Positions 36,233-44,508 of a DNA stretch of 64,000 nt are shown in pieces. How positions within the stretch are numbered: position 1 is the first letter of the stretch; every line of letters begins with the position of its first letter. The notes under the pieces are model-generated. The model worked only from the letters and a program-made list of their open reading frames with translations, did not search any database and was not told the DNA's origin. The DNA comes from Balneolaceae bacterium UBA2956 (GTDB taxonomy: Bacteria > Bacteroidota > Rhodothermia > Balneolales > Balneolaceae): positions 1-64,000 of the forward strand of contig DEBM01000029.1 in assembly GCA_002348545.1 (NCBI GenBank). Reading direction: 5' to 3'. Position numbers and translations under genes: made by a program.

Positions 36233-37441
36233 TTACTTTTGAACGTCAGATTTAATTGAGTGAATAATTAGCCGAGGTCGTTTATCAGAAGAGGCATTAT
36301 TATTATAAAGAATATTGGAACCTATATAGCCGGCATTAACATATGGATATATATAAGAATTTTTAATTGGGTTATTATTATAGATTTGATCGTTTAGTAA
36401 CCGTGTAATATCAAAACGAAAGCGTCCCTTTGAAGGATATCCATTAATGATATTTTCATCTGAAAAACCAAATTGGTAGGCTAAATCAATAAAATCTCCC
36501 TCGCTCATTCGAAAGCCAGGCACATTCAAACGTTGCTCATGTTCTGATAAACTAGTACTTGCTCGTGTTGTATCTTCTTCTAAAACCAATTCGGCCCGAA
36601 CAAAATTATTGTTTGGTAACTGCTCACCGATATTTTTTATGTCTATTTTTATCACCTCCTCAAAGGTGTTGTGAAGCAGCATACGATTAGGTATAGGGTC
36701 AACAGTTTCCCGTTCTATTTTATAGGCCCAATCTTGCACGCCATATGAACTAGTATCTTCTTGTCCAATAACCAATAAACGGCTGGTGCTTAAGGTGGCA
36801 AATCGAATTCGATTAGTTATATTTTTTGGTACAATAGCCAACCCAAAATCTTCTTCAGCATACCTAGTTAGTCGAGTACTATCATCGTCAATATTAAATA
36901 TTTCCCGATAAAAGGTATCCCAACTCCCCCCAAGGGCTATGTGTACATTACCGTTCGTGTCTATATCGGTATCGTTAAAACCGCCAATACGTTCAAGTTC
37001 TAGATTAACTTCGGTGGATTGTCGAAAACTAGGCCCATGCCAATTATTTTGAATTCGATACAGATCAAATGCGGCGGTTGAACTGGTATCCCCATAAATT
37101 TCATCTTGCATTATATGAAGTTTCAACTCAAAGCTCATATCATCTAGCACGGTATCAGTACTTGAGGCGTTGATGGACGGTTTAAAATAGAGAGTGCTGA
37201 TTAGCTGACCAAAAAGAGGGTCTTGAAAAGATCCTAGTGCGGAGTACGTTAATTGACCTAGGTAAGGATCGATACTTATAAAATCTATTTGATCGATAAG
37301 TACAGTATCTATCTCAATGGCAGACTCCTGAATAAAATCTACACCGATAGTGTTGGTTTCGTCACATGCAGTTATGCCAAAAAGAGCAATCATAAAAAAC
37401 ATACGCCACATTTTTGAGACAAATTTGTCCGTTAAATACAT
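36233..37441 (-). CDS. DUF4270-family lipoprotein
   Basis: The 402-residue protein matches the DUF4270 family of Bacteroidota. It has a lipoprotein signal ending GITACDETNTIGVDFIQES, and then the typical VLIDQIDFISIDPYLGQLTYSALGSFQDPLFGQL stretch that alternates beta strands. The C-terminus carries an ITRLLNDQIYNNN segment and PRLIIHS, as in other members. No function has been established for the family to my knowledge, and a surface or outer-membrane role is presumed. It is followed by the OMP gene after 8 bases and preceded by the short GT5 gene by 25 bases. Confidence 0.83.
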   Translation of the reverse strand: MYLTDKFVSKMWRMFFMIALFGITACDETNTIGVDFIQESAIEIDTVLIDQIDFISIDPYLGQLTYSALGSFQDPLFGQLISTLYFKPSINASSTDTVLDDMSFELKLHIMQDEIYGDTSSTAAFDLYRIQNNWHGPSFRQSTEVNLELERIGGFNDTDIDTNGNVHIALGGSWDTFYREIFNIDDDSTRLTRYAEEDFGLAIVPKNITNRIRFATLSTSRLLVIGQEDTSSYGVQDWAYKIERETVDPIPNRMLLHNTFEEVIKIDIKNIGEQLPNNNFVRAELVLEEDTTRASTSLSEHEQRLNVPGFRMSEGDFIDLAYQFGFSDENIINGYPSKGRFRFDITRLLNDQIYNNNPIKNSYIYPYVNAGYIGSNILYNNNASSDKRPRLIIHSIKSDVQK

Positions 37442-37466
37442 ATGATGACAGTCTTCTTTTTAATTC

Positions 37467-38264
37467 CTATTTCGTGATGGATTTGTAATAATCGGAAAAT
37501 TTAATTGACACATCTTCAGGCGCGCCTTGAATCTTTACAGGAGAAACATCCAATTCGTTAAATACGTCATCAAATTCGTCCTTCAAGAAATTTCCAGTGA
37601 CTACATGGTCACTATATAGGAGCCCTAATTTCAATAAGTCTACTTTCCCTTGATCAGTTAGTTTGGCAATATCAACATTATCGGGCAGACCAAGTAACTC
37701 TAGGATTTTGGCCGTGTCGGCAGTCCCATCGTTTTCTGGATGATGTAAATTGTAGATGATCTTTGAATTTTTAAAAATAGGTTCATCTTTATACTTAGTT
37801 TTAACAAGAAGTGGAATGAGACCTGCGGGCCAGTCATGACAGTGAATGATATCAGGCTCCCAACCTAGTTTCATAACTGTTTCAAGCACCCCTTTATTGT
37901 AAAAGGCTAATCGCTCGGCATTATCCGGATAGAAGTTCTCGTCTTTCGGGTTTTTGAAAAGACCCTTTCTTTTAAAATATTTATCATTGTCTAAAAAATA
38001 AACTTGTAGTTTTGCATTAGGAATACTAGCCACTTTAATTTTCATACTTTCCGCAGTATCTCCTACTTCCACTTCTATTCCAGACAATCGTATAACTTCA
38101 TGTAAACGATTTCTACGGTCATTTATCGTGCCATATTTTGGAAGTAAAATGCGAATTTCAAAGCCCTTATCTTGCAGAGAGGCAGGTAAAAAACGCAATA
38201 AATCCGCTGTAACGGTCATGCGTGCAAATGGTGAGATTTCAGCGGCGGCATATAAAATTTTCAT
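37467..38264 (-). CDS. Short GT5 (glycogen synthase-like) protein, N-terminal domain only
   Basis: The 265 residues correspond to the N-terminal Rossmann domain of bacterial glycogen synthase (full length about 480). Matching segments are MKILYAAAEISPF, ILLPKYGTIN, VYFLDN, and DIIHCHDWPAGLIPLL near residue 140. The ADP-glucose-binding KxGGL motif (E. coli residues 15-19) is replaced by R-M-T-V-T, and the C-terminal domain with its catalytic residues is absent. A similar short family is found next to DUF4270 in other Bacteroidota. It is therefore unlikely to be an active ADP-glucose glycogen synthase. A regulatory or binding role is possible. It lies 9 bases after comA. Confidence 0.8.
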   Translation of the reverse strand: MKILYAAAEISPFARMTVTADLLRFLPASLQDKGFEIRILLPKYGTINDRRNRLHEVIRLSGIEVEVGDTAESMKIKVASIPNAKLQVYFLDNDKYFKRKGLFKNPKDENFYPDNAERLAFYNKGVLETVMKLGWEPDIIHCHDWPAGLIPLLVKTKYKDEPIFKNSKIIYNLHHPENDGTADTAKILELLGLPDNVDIAKLTDQGKVDLLKLGLLYSDHVVTGNFLKDEFDDVFNELDVSPVKIQGAPEDVSIKFSDYYKSITK

Positions 38265-38273
38265 AATGGATTA

Positions 38274-39092
38274 TTATTCATTATCGTTCATTCCGTTCGC
38301 TTTAATCACTTGATCCAATTCGTTACCCTCTTCCAGTGAATAAAAATCTAAGAGAGTGTCTCCGCGTAATCCCAATCGTAAGGTTTCTAAAGGAATCACT
38401 TCTTCAGGCTGGATATTTCCCAAATTTACATTAGACCCATATTTACGAATAAACCAAACTTGCTGTTCTTTTTTGGGTGCCTCAAAAAGTAGATATTTGG
38501 CAGGTATTTGATCTGTGATTTCCTCGAGTAGACCAGATCGAATTTCACCATTAGGACGAAACATTCCAACGGTACCACTTTCTCTAGCTTCGCAGATAAC
38601 TTTTTCAGAACCAGCTTCTAGTTCCTGTTGAATAGTTCGCACCCACTTGTAAGGAGGAATGATCTCATTAGGGTTTTTACTACCCACTTCAGAATAAACC
38701 GTATAATCGCTACTTAATTCTTTGATGATAGCCTGTTTTTTTTCGTCCGATAATAAGATAGTACCGTTTGAAACCTCTAAATGTGAAATTTCGTAGTATT
38801 CCATCAACTTTCGATAATCCGAGAGCTGGTTACGCATCAAGTATGCCTCAAAAAGAGTACCACCAAAGTAAACAGGTATTCCAGCATTTTGATAAACCTT
38901 TATTTTTTCTTCTAATCCTTGAGTTACATAGGATGTGCCCCAGCCAAGTTTGACTATGTCAATATGTTTCGAGCATACATCAATTAGATCTTCTACTTGA
39001 CGTATGCTGTATCCTTTGTCCAATACCAGGGTTATACCATCTGTTCTAGGTTTTTCAGATCGTTCAGGTAGATTCTTTAATGAAAAAGACAT
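38274..39092 (-). CDS. comA: Phosphosulfolactate synthase (ComA family)
   Basis: ComA adds sulfite to phosphoenolpyruvate to give (R)-phosphosulfolactate, known from coenzyme M synthesis in archaea and sulfolactate formation in some bacteria. The 272-residue TIM-barrel protein shows ITLVLDKGY near residue 20, HIDIVKLGWGTSYV, GGTLFEAYL, HLEVSNGTILL, VYSEVGSK and VICEARESGTVGMF, all family-typical. It lies in the minus-strand glycogen run, 83 bases downstream of malQ. The partner phosphatase gene comB lies at 60073. Sulfolactate or a downstream sulfonate is the expected product, but the physiological use is unknown. Confidence 0.9.
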   Translation of the reverse strand: MSFSLKNLPERSEKPRTDGITLVLDKGYSIRQVEDLIDVCSKHIDIVKLGWGTSYVTQGLEEKIKVYQNAGIPVYFGGTLFEAYLMRNQLSDYRKLMEYYEISHLEVSNGTILLSDEKKQAIIKELSSDYTVYSEVGSKNPNEIIPPYKWVRTIQQELEAGSEKVICEARESGTVGMFRPNGEIRSGLLEEITDQIPAKYLLFEAPKKEQQVWFIRKYGSNVNLGNIQPEEVIPLETLRLGLRGDTLLDFYSLEEGNELDQVIKANGMNDNE

Positions 39093-39175
39093 AGTGTATT
39101 TTTTTATTGCAATTCAAGAATATACGAAAAACGCGGTTTTAAATGAAAAAACACGTTTTTTTATTTATTCAGCAT

Positions 39176-40678
39176 TTATTTCTTCCTCTCATGCCGATTA
39201 CCTAACTGGACGAGACGGCAAATTTTATCACGATCAATTTTTTGTAGCATTTCCGTAGTATATCTCCAAAGCCAATTACCGGATGAGGTTCCTGGAAAAT
39301 TCATACGGTGTTCCGTGGATAGGCCCATAAAGTCCTGAAGGGGAAAGATTGCCTGATCACCCACCGAAAGCATTCCTAGACGAATAAAAGCCCAATTTAT
39401 ATATGTTCCATCGGATTGGCTGTAGGTTCTGGCAAAATGGCGTTCATACTCGGGAGCTTGTTCATACCATCCTTTTGAAGTGTCATTGTCATGTGTGCCG
39501 CTATAAACCACGCAATTTTGAGGATAATTATGAGGTAAAAAACTATTGTCAGATTCGGCGTCAAAGGCAAATTGAAGAATCTTCATACCAGGAAATGCGT
39601 ATTTATCGCGTAACTTTTCTACCCCTTCGGTAACAAAACCTAAATCTTCCGCAATGATAGGTAGTTCGCCGCATTCTTTTAAGATGGTATCAAAAAAATT
39701 TTCTCCAGGGCCCTTAACCCAACGCCCGTTTACAGCAGTTTTTTCGGAAGCGGGTATCTCCCAGTAAGCATCAAACCCCCTGAAGTGATCTACTCTGATT
39801 GCGTCGCAAGTCAAAAACATATGTTTAAATCGCTTGACCCACCATGAGTAACCGTCTTTTTCTAAGGCTCCCCACTGATACTGAGGGTTTCCCCAAAGCT
39901 GTCCAGTTTTACTGAAATAGTCCGGAGGAACCCCAGAGACCAAGGTTCTATATCCTTTTTTATCTACAGCAAAAAACTTTGAATTGGCCCACACATCAGC
40001 GCTATTATGATCGATAAAAATAGGGATGTCACCAATCACACGAATTCCTTTAGTGTTTGCATACTCTTTTAAAGCTATCCATTGATTTAAAAACTCATAT
40101 TGAAGCCAATACTCTAGTTTAATTTCTTGAGCATAGTTCTTTTTTGCTTTATCAATAGCTGCTTTTTTGTGTGTAGCAATATCAGAGTCCCAACTGTTCC
40201 AGGGACGCATTTGGTGACTTTTAGCTACGGCCATAAACAATACATAATCATCTAACCAATGAGCATGCTCTAATTTGAATAGCTCAAATTTTTCTTCTTC
40301 ATCTTCGTCTAAGGTTTTATAAAAACTACTCGAAGCTAATTTCAACGCCACCGATTTTTTTTCAACCGCTTGCTCATAGGCTACAGTAGTTGTTGAGGGA
40401 ATAATGAGCGAACGAGCTTCTGAAGCAGTTAAGAGACCTTTTTCCAAAAGAATATCTGGACTTATCAAATAGGGATTACCAGCAAAAGCAGAATAGGAAG
40501 CATAGGGCGAATTTCCATATCCTGTAGGTGTAAGAGGAAGCACTTGCCATATACTTTGTTGAGTATCTTCTAAGAAATCTAGGAATTTTCGGGCTTCATA
40601 ACCAAAATCTCCAATACCGTATTTCCCTGGAAAAGATGTGGGGTGCACTAGGGTGCCGCAAGATCGTGGAAACCGCAT
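39176..40678 (-). CDS. malQ: 4-alpha-glucanotransferase (amylomaltase)
   Basis: MalQ disproportionates alpha-1,4-glucans, transferring maltosyl segments. The 500 residues are a GH77 barrel. Key segments are VLPLTPTGYGNSPYASYSAFAGNP near residue 42, the nucleophile region AIRVDHFRGFDAYWEIP, the acid/base region PIIAEDLGFVTEGVEKLRD and SGTHDNDTSKGWY. The C-terminus FPGTSSGNWLWRY is typical. The start ATG 40678 follows glgB by 3 bases, so the two glucan enzymes are tightly coupled. Confidence 0.97.
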   Translation of the reverse strand: MRFPRSCGTLVHPTSFPGKYGIGDFGYEARKFLDFLEDTQQSIWQVLPLTPTGYGNSPYASYSAFAGNPYLISPDILLEKGLLTASEARSLIIPSTTTVAYEQAVEKKSVALKLASSSFYKTLDEDEEEKFELFKLEHAHWLDDYVLFMAVAKSHQMRPWNSWDSDIATHKKAAIDKAKKNYAQEIKLEYWLQYEFLNQWIALKEYANTKGIRVIGDIPIFIDHNSADVWANSKFFAVDKKGYRTLVSGVPPDYFSKTGQLWGNPQYQWGALEKDGYSWWVKRFKHMFLTCDAIRVDHFRGFDAYWEIPASEKTAVNGRWVKGPGENFFDTILKECGELPIIAEDLGFVTEGVEKLRDKYAFPGMKILQFAFDAESDNSFLPHNYPQNCVVYSGTHDNDTSKGWYEQAPEYERHFARTYSQSDGTYINWAFIRLGMLSVGDQAIFPLQDFMGLSTEHRMNFPGTSSGNWLWRYTTEMLQKIDRDKICRLVQLGNRHERKK

Positions 40679-40681
40679 AAC

Positions 40682-42862
40682 TTAGTTTTTTAGTTTTAAT
40701 ATGATACCAGCCAATGGGGGAATGTCGATCGATATTGACGAAGAAAAATTATGCGATGATTCTGTTGATGCAATGCACTCTTTAACTCCAACGTTACTCC
40801 CGCCATAATACTCTGAATCACTATTAAACAATACTTCATATTTACCGGTGATAGGAACTCCTAAACGATAATTTAGATGTACAATAGGTATGAAATTTAA
40901 TACAACCACCACAAAGTCGCCGGAATCTTTTGCTTTTCTGATAAAGGAAATTAAGCTATTGTCCGCATCATGGAAATCAATCCACTCAAAGCCTTTCCAA
41001 TCTGTATCAAGTTCGTAAAGTGAAGCTTGATTTTGGTGGAGATAATTTAAATCCTTTACTAGGGTCTGTAGCTGCTGATGGGGGGTATATTTAAATAGAT
41101 GCCAGTCAAGTGAATGAGCATAATTCCATTCCTGGCGCTGCCCAAACTCAGAACCCATAAATAGCAATTTTGCACCTGGATGAGCATACATATAAGTATA
41201 TAATAATCTCAGATTAGCAAATTTTTGCCAATCATTGCCGGGCATTTTACATAACATAGATTTTTTCATGTGTACTACTTCGTCATGTGAAAAAGGTAAA
41301 ATGAATTTTTCCTTGAAGGCGTAGACCATTGAAAATGTTAGATCTTCTTGGTGATGTCGGCGGTAGATGGGGTCTTTTTCAATATAGCTTAGTGTATCAT
41401 TCATCCACCCCATGTTCCATTTATAATCGAACCCTAGCCCGCCTTGTTGGATAGGTGCTGTGACTCCGCCCCAAGAGGTAGATTCTTCGGCAAAAGTCAG
41501 GCAGCCAGGAAAAAATTCATGTACGGAATAGTTGAGTTTTTTTAGAAACTCAATGGCCTCAAGATTTTCTCGTCCCCCATACTTATTTGGGATCCATTCA
41601 TCGTCTTCTCGGGAATAATCCAAATAGAGCATAGAAGCTACTGCATCTACCCTTAAGCCATCAATATGATAGTAGTCTAGCCAAAATAAAGCGTTTGAAA
41701 TCAGCAAATTCTGGACTTCTGCGCGCCCAAAATTAAATATAGCGGTACCCCAATCTTTATGCTCTCCCTGTCGTGGGTCTTCATGTTCAAATAGCCCTGT
41801 ACCGTCAAAACGGTAGAGACCATGTTCATCTTTAGCAAAATGGGCAGGCACCCAATCTATAATAATTCCAATATTATATGCATGGCACTGATCTACAAAA
41901 AACATAAAATCTTTTGGGCCTCCAAAACGAGAGGTAGCTGCAAAGTAACCTGTTTGCTGATACCCCCAGGAAGGATCATAAGGGTGCTCTGCAATAGGCA
42001 TGAGTTCAATATGGGTAAAGCCGAGGTTTTTTACATATGGGATAAGTTGTTTAGCAAGTTCTCGATACGATAAAAAATCTTCGTTATTACGTTTCCATGA
42101 TCCTAGATGGCACTCATATATTGAAATAGCTAGTTCCGGATGGCTTTGACGCTGTTCAATCCATTTTTGATCCTTCCACTTGTATCCATTTAAATCATGA
42201 ACAATGGAGGCGGTCTGTGGTCTGAGTTCTGAGAAAAATGCAAAGGGATCGGCTTTTCTCAACGGGGCTTCCTGTTGAGGATTTTTAATTTCAAATTTAT
42301 AGGTATCGCCTGCATTAACATGTGGTATAAAAAGCTCCCAAAGTCCTTGGTTATGATATTTTCTCATCCGATGGACCCTACCATCCCATTGATTGAAAGA
42401 ACCTATGACGCTAACCCGCGTAGCAGCAGGGGCAGTCACGACAAAATGACTTCCTTGAACACCATTTATTGTTTTTGGGTGCGCCCCCATAAAAGAATAT
42501 GACTTGGCATGATTTCCCTCTTCCCAAAGATTTAAATCAAGCTCTTTAATTATGGGTTGAAACCGATAAGGGTCGTCAATAGAGTAAGGCTGGCCTTGAA
42601 ATGGGGTAATGGATAAACGGTATCCAGGTATTTTTTTTCTTCTGAGGAATATCCATTCAAATAATCCACCTTCGGACAGGCGGTTCATGACATGGCGAGT
42701 CTTCGGTGAAATAATCAATGCAACTTCTTTAGCATCTGGCCTAAAAACCCTGATAATTATCTTCCTTTTACCTTTTATCTCGGTGACATGAGGACCCAAA
42801 ATGCTAAATGGATCGCCATGCGATCCATCATCAATGGATTGAATAATTTCCTGCGGCAACAA
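40682..42862 (-). CDS. glgB: 1,4-alpha-glucan branching enzyme
   Basis: GlgB forms alpha-1,6 branches in glycogen. The 726-residue protein contains the CBM48-type N-terminal domain (about 115-215, FNQWDGRVHRM), then the GH13 barrel. GLRVDAVASMLYLDYSR carries the nucleophile aspartate, CLTFAEESTSWGGV the acid/base glutamate and LPFSHDEVVHMKKSML the transition-state aspartate. It is the first gene of the seven-gene minus-strand run (glgB, malQ, comA, GT5-like, DUF4270, OMP, TPR). No glgC lies nearby. Confidence 0.97.
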   Translation of the reverse strand: MLPQEIIQSIDDGSHGDPFSILGPHVTEIKGKRKIIIRVFRPDAKEVALIISPKTRHVMNRLSEGGLFEWIFLRRKKIPGYRLSITPFQGQPYSIDDPYRFQPIIKELDLNLWEEGNHAKSYSFMGAHPKTINGVQGSHFVVTAPAATRVSVIGSFNQWDGRVHRMRKYHNQGLWELFIPHVNAGDTYKFEIKNPQQEAPLRKADPFAFFSELRPQTASIVHDLNGYKWKDQKWIEQRQSHPELAISIYECHLGSWKRNNEDFLSYRELAKQLIPYVKNLGFTHIELMPIAEHPYDPSWGYQQTGYFAATSRFGGPKDFMFFVDQCHAYNIGIIIDWVPAHFAKDEHGLYRFDGTGLFEHEDPRQGEHKDWGTAIFNFGRAEVQNLLISNALFWLDYYHIDGLRVDAVASMLYLDYSREDDEWIPNKYGGRENLEAIEFLKKLNYSVHEFFPGCLTFAEESTSWGGVTAPIQQGGLGFDYKWNMGWMNDTLSYIEKDPIYRRHHQEDLTFSMVYAFKEKFILPFSHDEVVHMKKSMLCKMPGNDWQKFANLRLLYTYMYAHPGAKLLFMGSEFGQRQEWNYAHSLDWHLFKYTPHQQLQTLVKDLNYLHQNQASLYELDTDWKGFEWIDFHDADNSLISFIRKAKDSGDFVVVVLNFIPIVHLNYRLGVPITGKYEVLFNSDSEYYGGSNVGVKECIASTESSHNFSSSISIDIPPLAGIILKLKN

Positions 42863-43023
42863 AAGACTCTCTAAAATTTGTTATTAAAAACGAGAAAAGG
42901 GCTTTTTAAAGAAACAAGAATATATGAATTTAGGTGTTAAATAATGTCCTAAGTACCTTCAATTATGTGTTTAAAGGGAACATTCTTTATTTTATTTTAT
43001 CTGCTATTTAACCATTTTGGCTT

Positions 43024-44385
43024 ATGAACATTTCTAGACGGATTGCACGGCGATATTTGTTTGCCAAAAAACATATTTCTTTGGTTTCTGTACTTACGTA
43101 TATAAGTATATCAGGTGTTACCGTTGGAGCTGCTTTACTTATTATTGTTTTGTCTATTTTTAATGGTTTTTTTACAGTTATTCAAGGGTTTCTGTTGGGA
43201 TATGACCCAGCTTTACGGGTTGAAAGTATAGGTGGACCTGTACTAGAATGGAACGACAAAATGGGACAGCAATTTCAGAACGATCTCAGGATAGTGGAGT
43301 ACACCCCTTTTGTTGAAGGTATGGCCATGTTACGTACCCGCAGCGCCAAAGGCATACAACCTTATGAAAATAAGGTCATACAAATTAAGGGTATTCCCAC
43401 GAATTTATCTAGCAGTCATAAAATTGATGGCACTGCATCTATAAACCTCCATAAAGTGACTCCTGGTGATACTATTACTGTAAAAATGGACCAAAAGGGT
43501 ACGGATTCAAATGATCGACGGGGTTTTTTACAAAAATTACCCCTAAAAAGCGGCACCAAAAATTTACATGCCATAAAGGGTCTTCCTGGTATACTTATTC
43601 CAGAATATTTGCGAGCGGATTTACAGCTAGAACTAGGAGATGAAGTGGTTTTATTGAGTGCCCGGCATATGCATAAAGTGCTAACCCAAATAAGTATTCC
43701 GCGATCTATGATTTTTACTGTAAGGGGCGTTTATGAACTCCCTTATATTTCGTCTCTACCACCCATTTTACTTGATATTTCAGCAGCGCACAGGTTGTTT
43801 CTGACAAGGAATAAAATTTCAGGCGTGGACCTATTTTTGGATAATATACTCCAAGCGGATGCGGTTAAGGCAAGCTTGGAAAGCATCAAGAATGATTTTT
43901 TTAGCTCTGCTATTGTTTTAAAAACATGGTACGATTTACAAAAACCCTTATATGATGTTATGAATTTAGAAAAATGGGGGGCATTTATAGTACTTATGCT
44001 AATCATTTTGGTTGCGGCCCTTAATATTTTAGGATCTTTAAGTATGATTGTACTACAAAAGAAGCGGGATATTGGCGTTTTACGTTCTTTGGGGTTAACG
44101 GCCAAACAAGTGCAAGGCATATTTATTCAGCAAGGATTAATTATTGGGATTATTGGGGCATTTTTAGGCGCAATATTAGGCTTAGGCTTTTGTTATTTAC
44201 AAGACACATTTGGTCTATTAAAATTATCCTCTGCATTTATAATTGACGCATATCCGGTAGACATACAATGGACCGACGTTCTGTTGATTATGTTTGGGAC
44301 TCTTAGTTTGAGTGTGTTAGCGAGTTGGATGCCCGCCCTTAATGCAGCTAAGGTGCATCCTGCGCGAGTTATTCGATATGAATAA
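43024..44385 (+). CDS. LolC/LolE-type ABC transporter permease (FtsX family)
   Basis: The 453-residue protein has a MacB-like extracytoplasmic domain between one N-terminal helix (about 22-50) and three C-terminal helices (about 320-450). The FtsX signature is clear in LNILGSLSMIVLQKKRDIGVLRSLGLT and in the terminal ASWMPALNAAKVHPARVIRYE. The N-terminus SRRIARRYLFAKKHISLVSVLTYISISGVTVGAAL is typical of lipoprotein-releasing permeases. The ATPase partner LolD is not in the window. It ends convergently with the MurF-like gene. Confidence 0.88.
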   Translation: MNISRRIARRYLFAKKHISLVSVLTYISISGVTVGAALLIIVLSIFNGFFTVIQGFLLGYDPALRVESIGGPVLEWNDKMGQQFQNDLRIVEYTPFVEGMAMLRTRSAKGIQPYENKVIQIKGIPTNLSSSHKIDGTASINLHKVTPGDTITVKMDQKGTDSNDRRGFLQKLPLKSGTKNLHAIKGLPGILIPEYLRADLQLELGDEVVLLSARHMHKVLTQISIPRSMIFTVRGVYELPYISSLPPILLDISAAHRLFLTRNKISGVDLFLDNILQADAVKASLESIKNDFFSSAIVLKTWYDLQKPLYDVMNLEKWGAFIVLMLIILVAALNILGSLSMIVLQKKRDIGVLRSLGLTAKQVQGIFIQQGLIIGIIGAFLGAILGLGFCYLQDTFGLLKLSSAFIIDAYPVDIQWTDVLLIMFGTLSLSVLASWMPALNAAKVHPARVIRYE

Positions 44386-44468
44386 TGCCAAACTGGCAAG
44401 CTCTGGATAAGGAAATAAGTTAGAGTAGGTATAAAAATGCGCAAAAAACATACTTAGAAAAATGTAAC

Positions 44469-44505
44469 AAAAAAAGCCAAGGTAGCTAGCTTAGCTAACT
44501 CTTGG
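44469..44505 (-). terminator. Intrinsic terminator after the MurF-like gene, possibly bidirectional
   Basis: A compound hairpin with outer arms CCAAG (44477-44481) and CTTGG (44501-44505) encloses a second stem of TAGCTA repeats. Read on the minus strand the stem is followed by CTTTTTTT. It lies between the convergent FtsX-family and MurF-like genes, and its plus-strand downstream flank is also T-rich, so it may stop both transcripts. Confidence 0.7.
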
Positions 44506-44508
44506 TTA

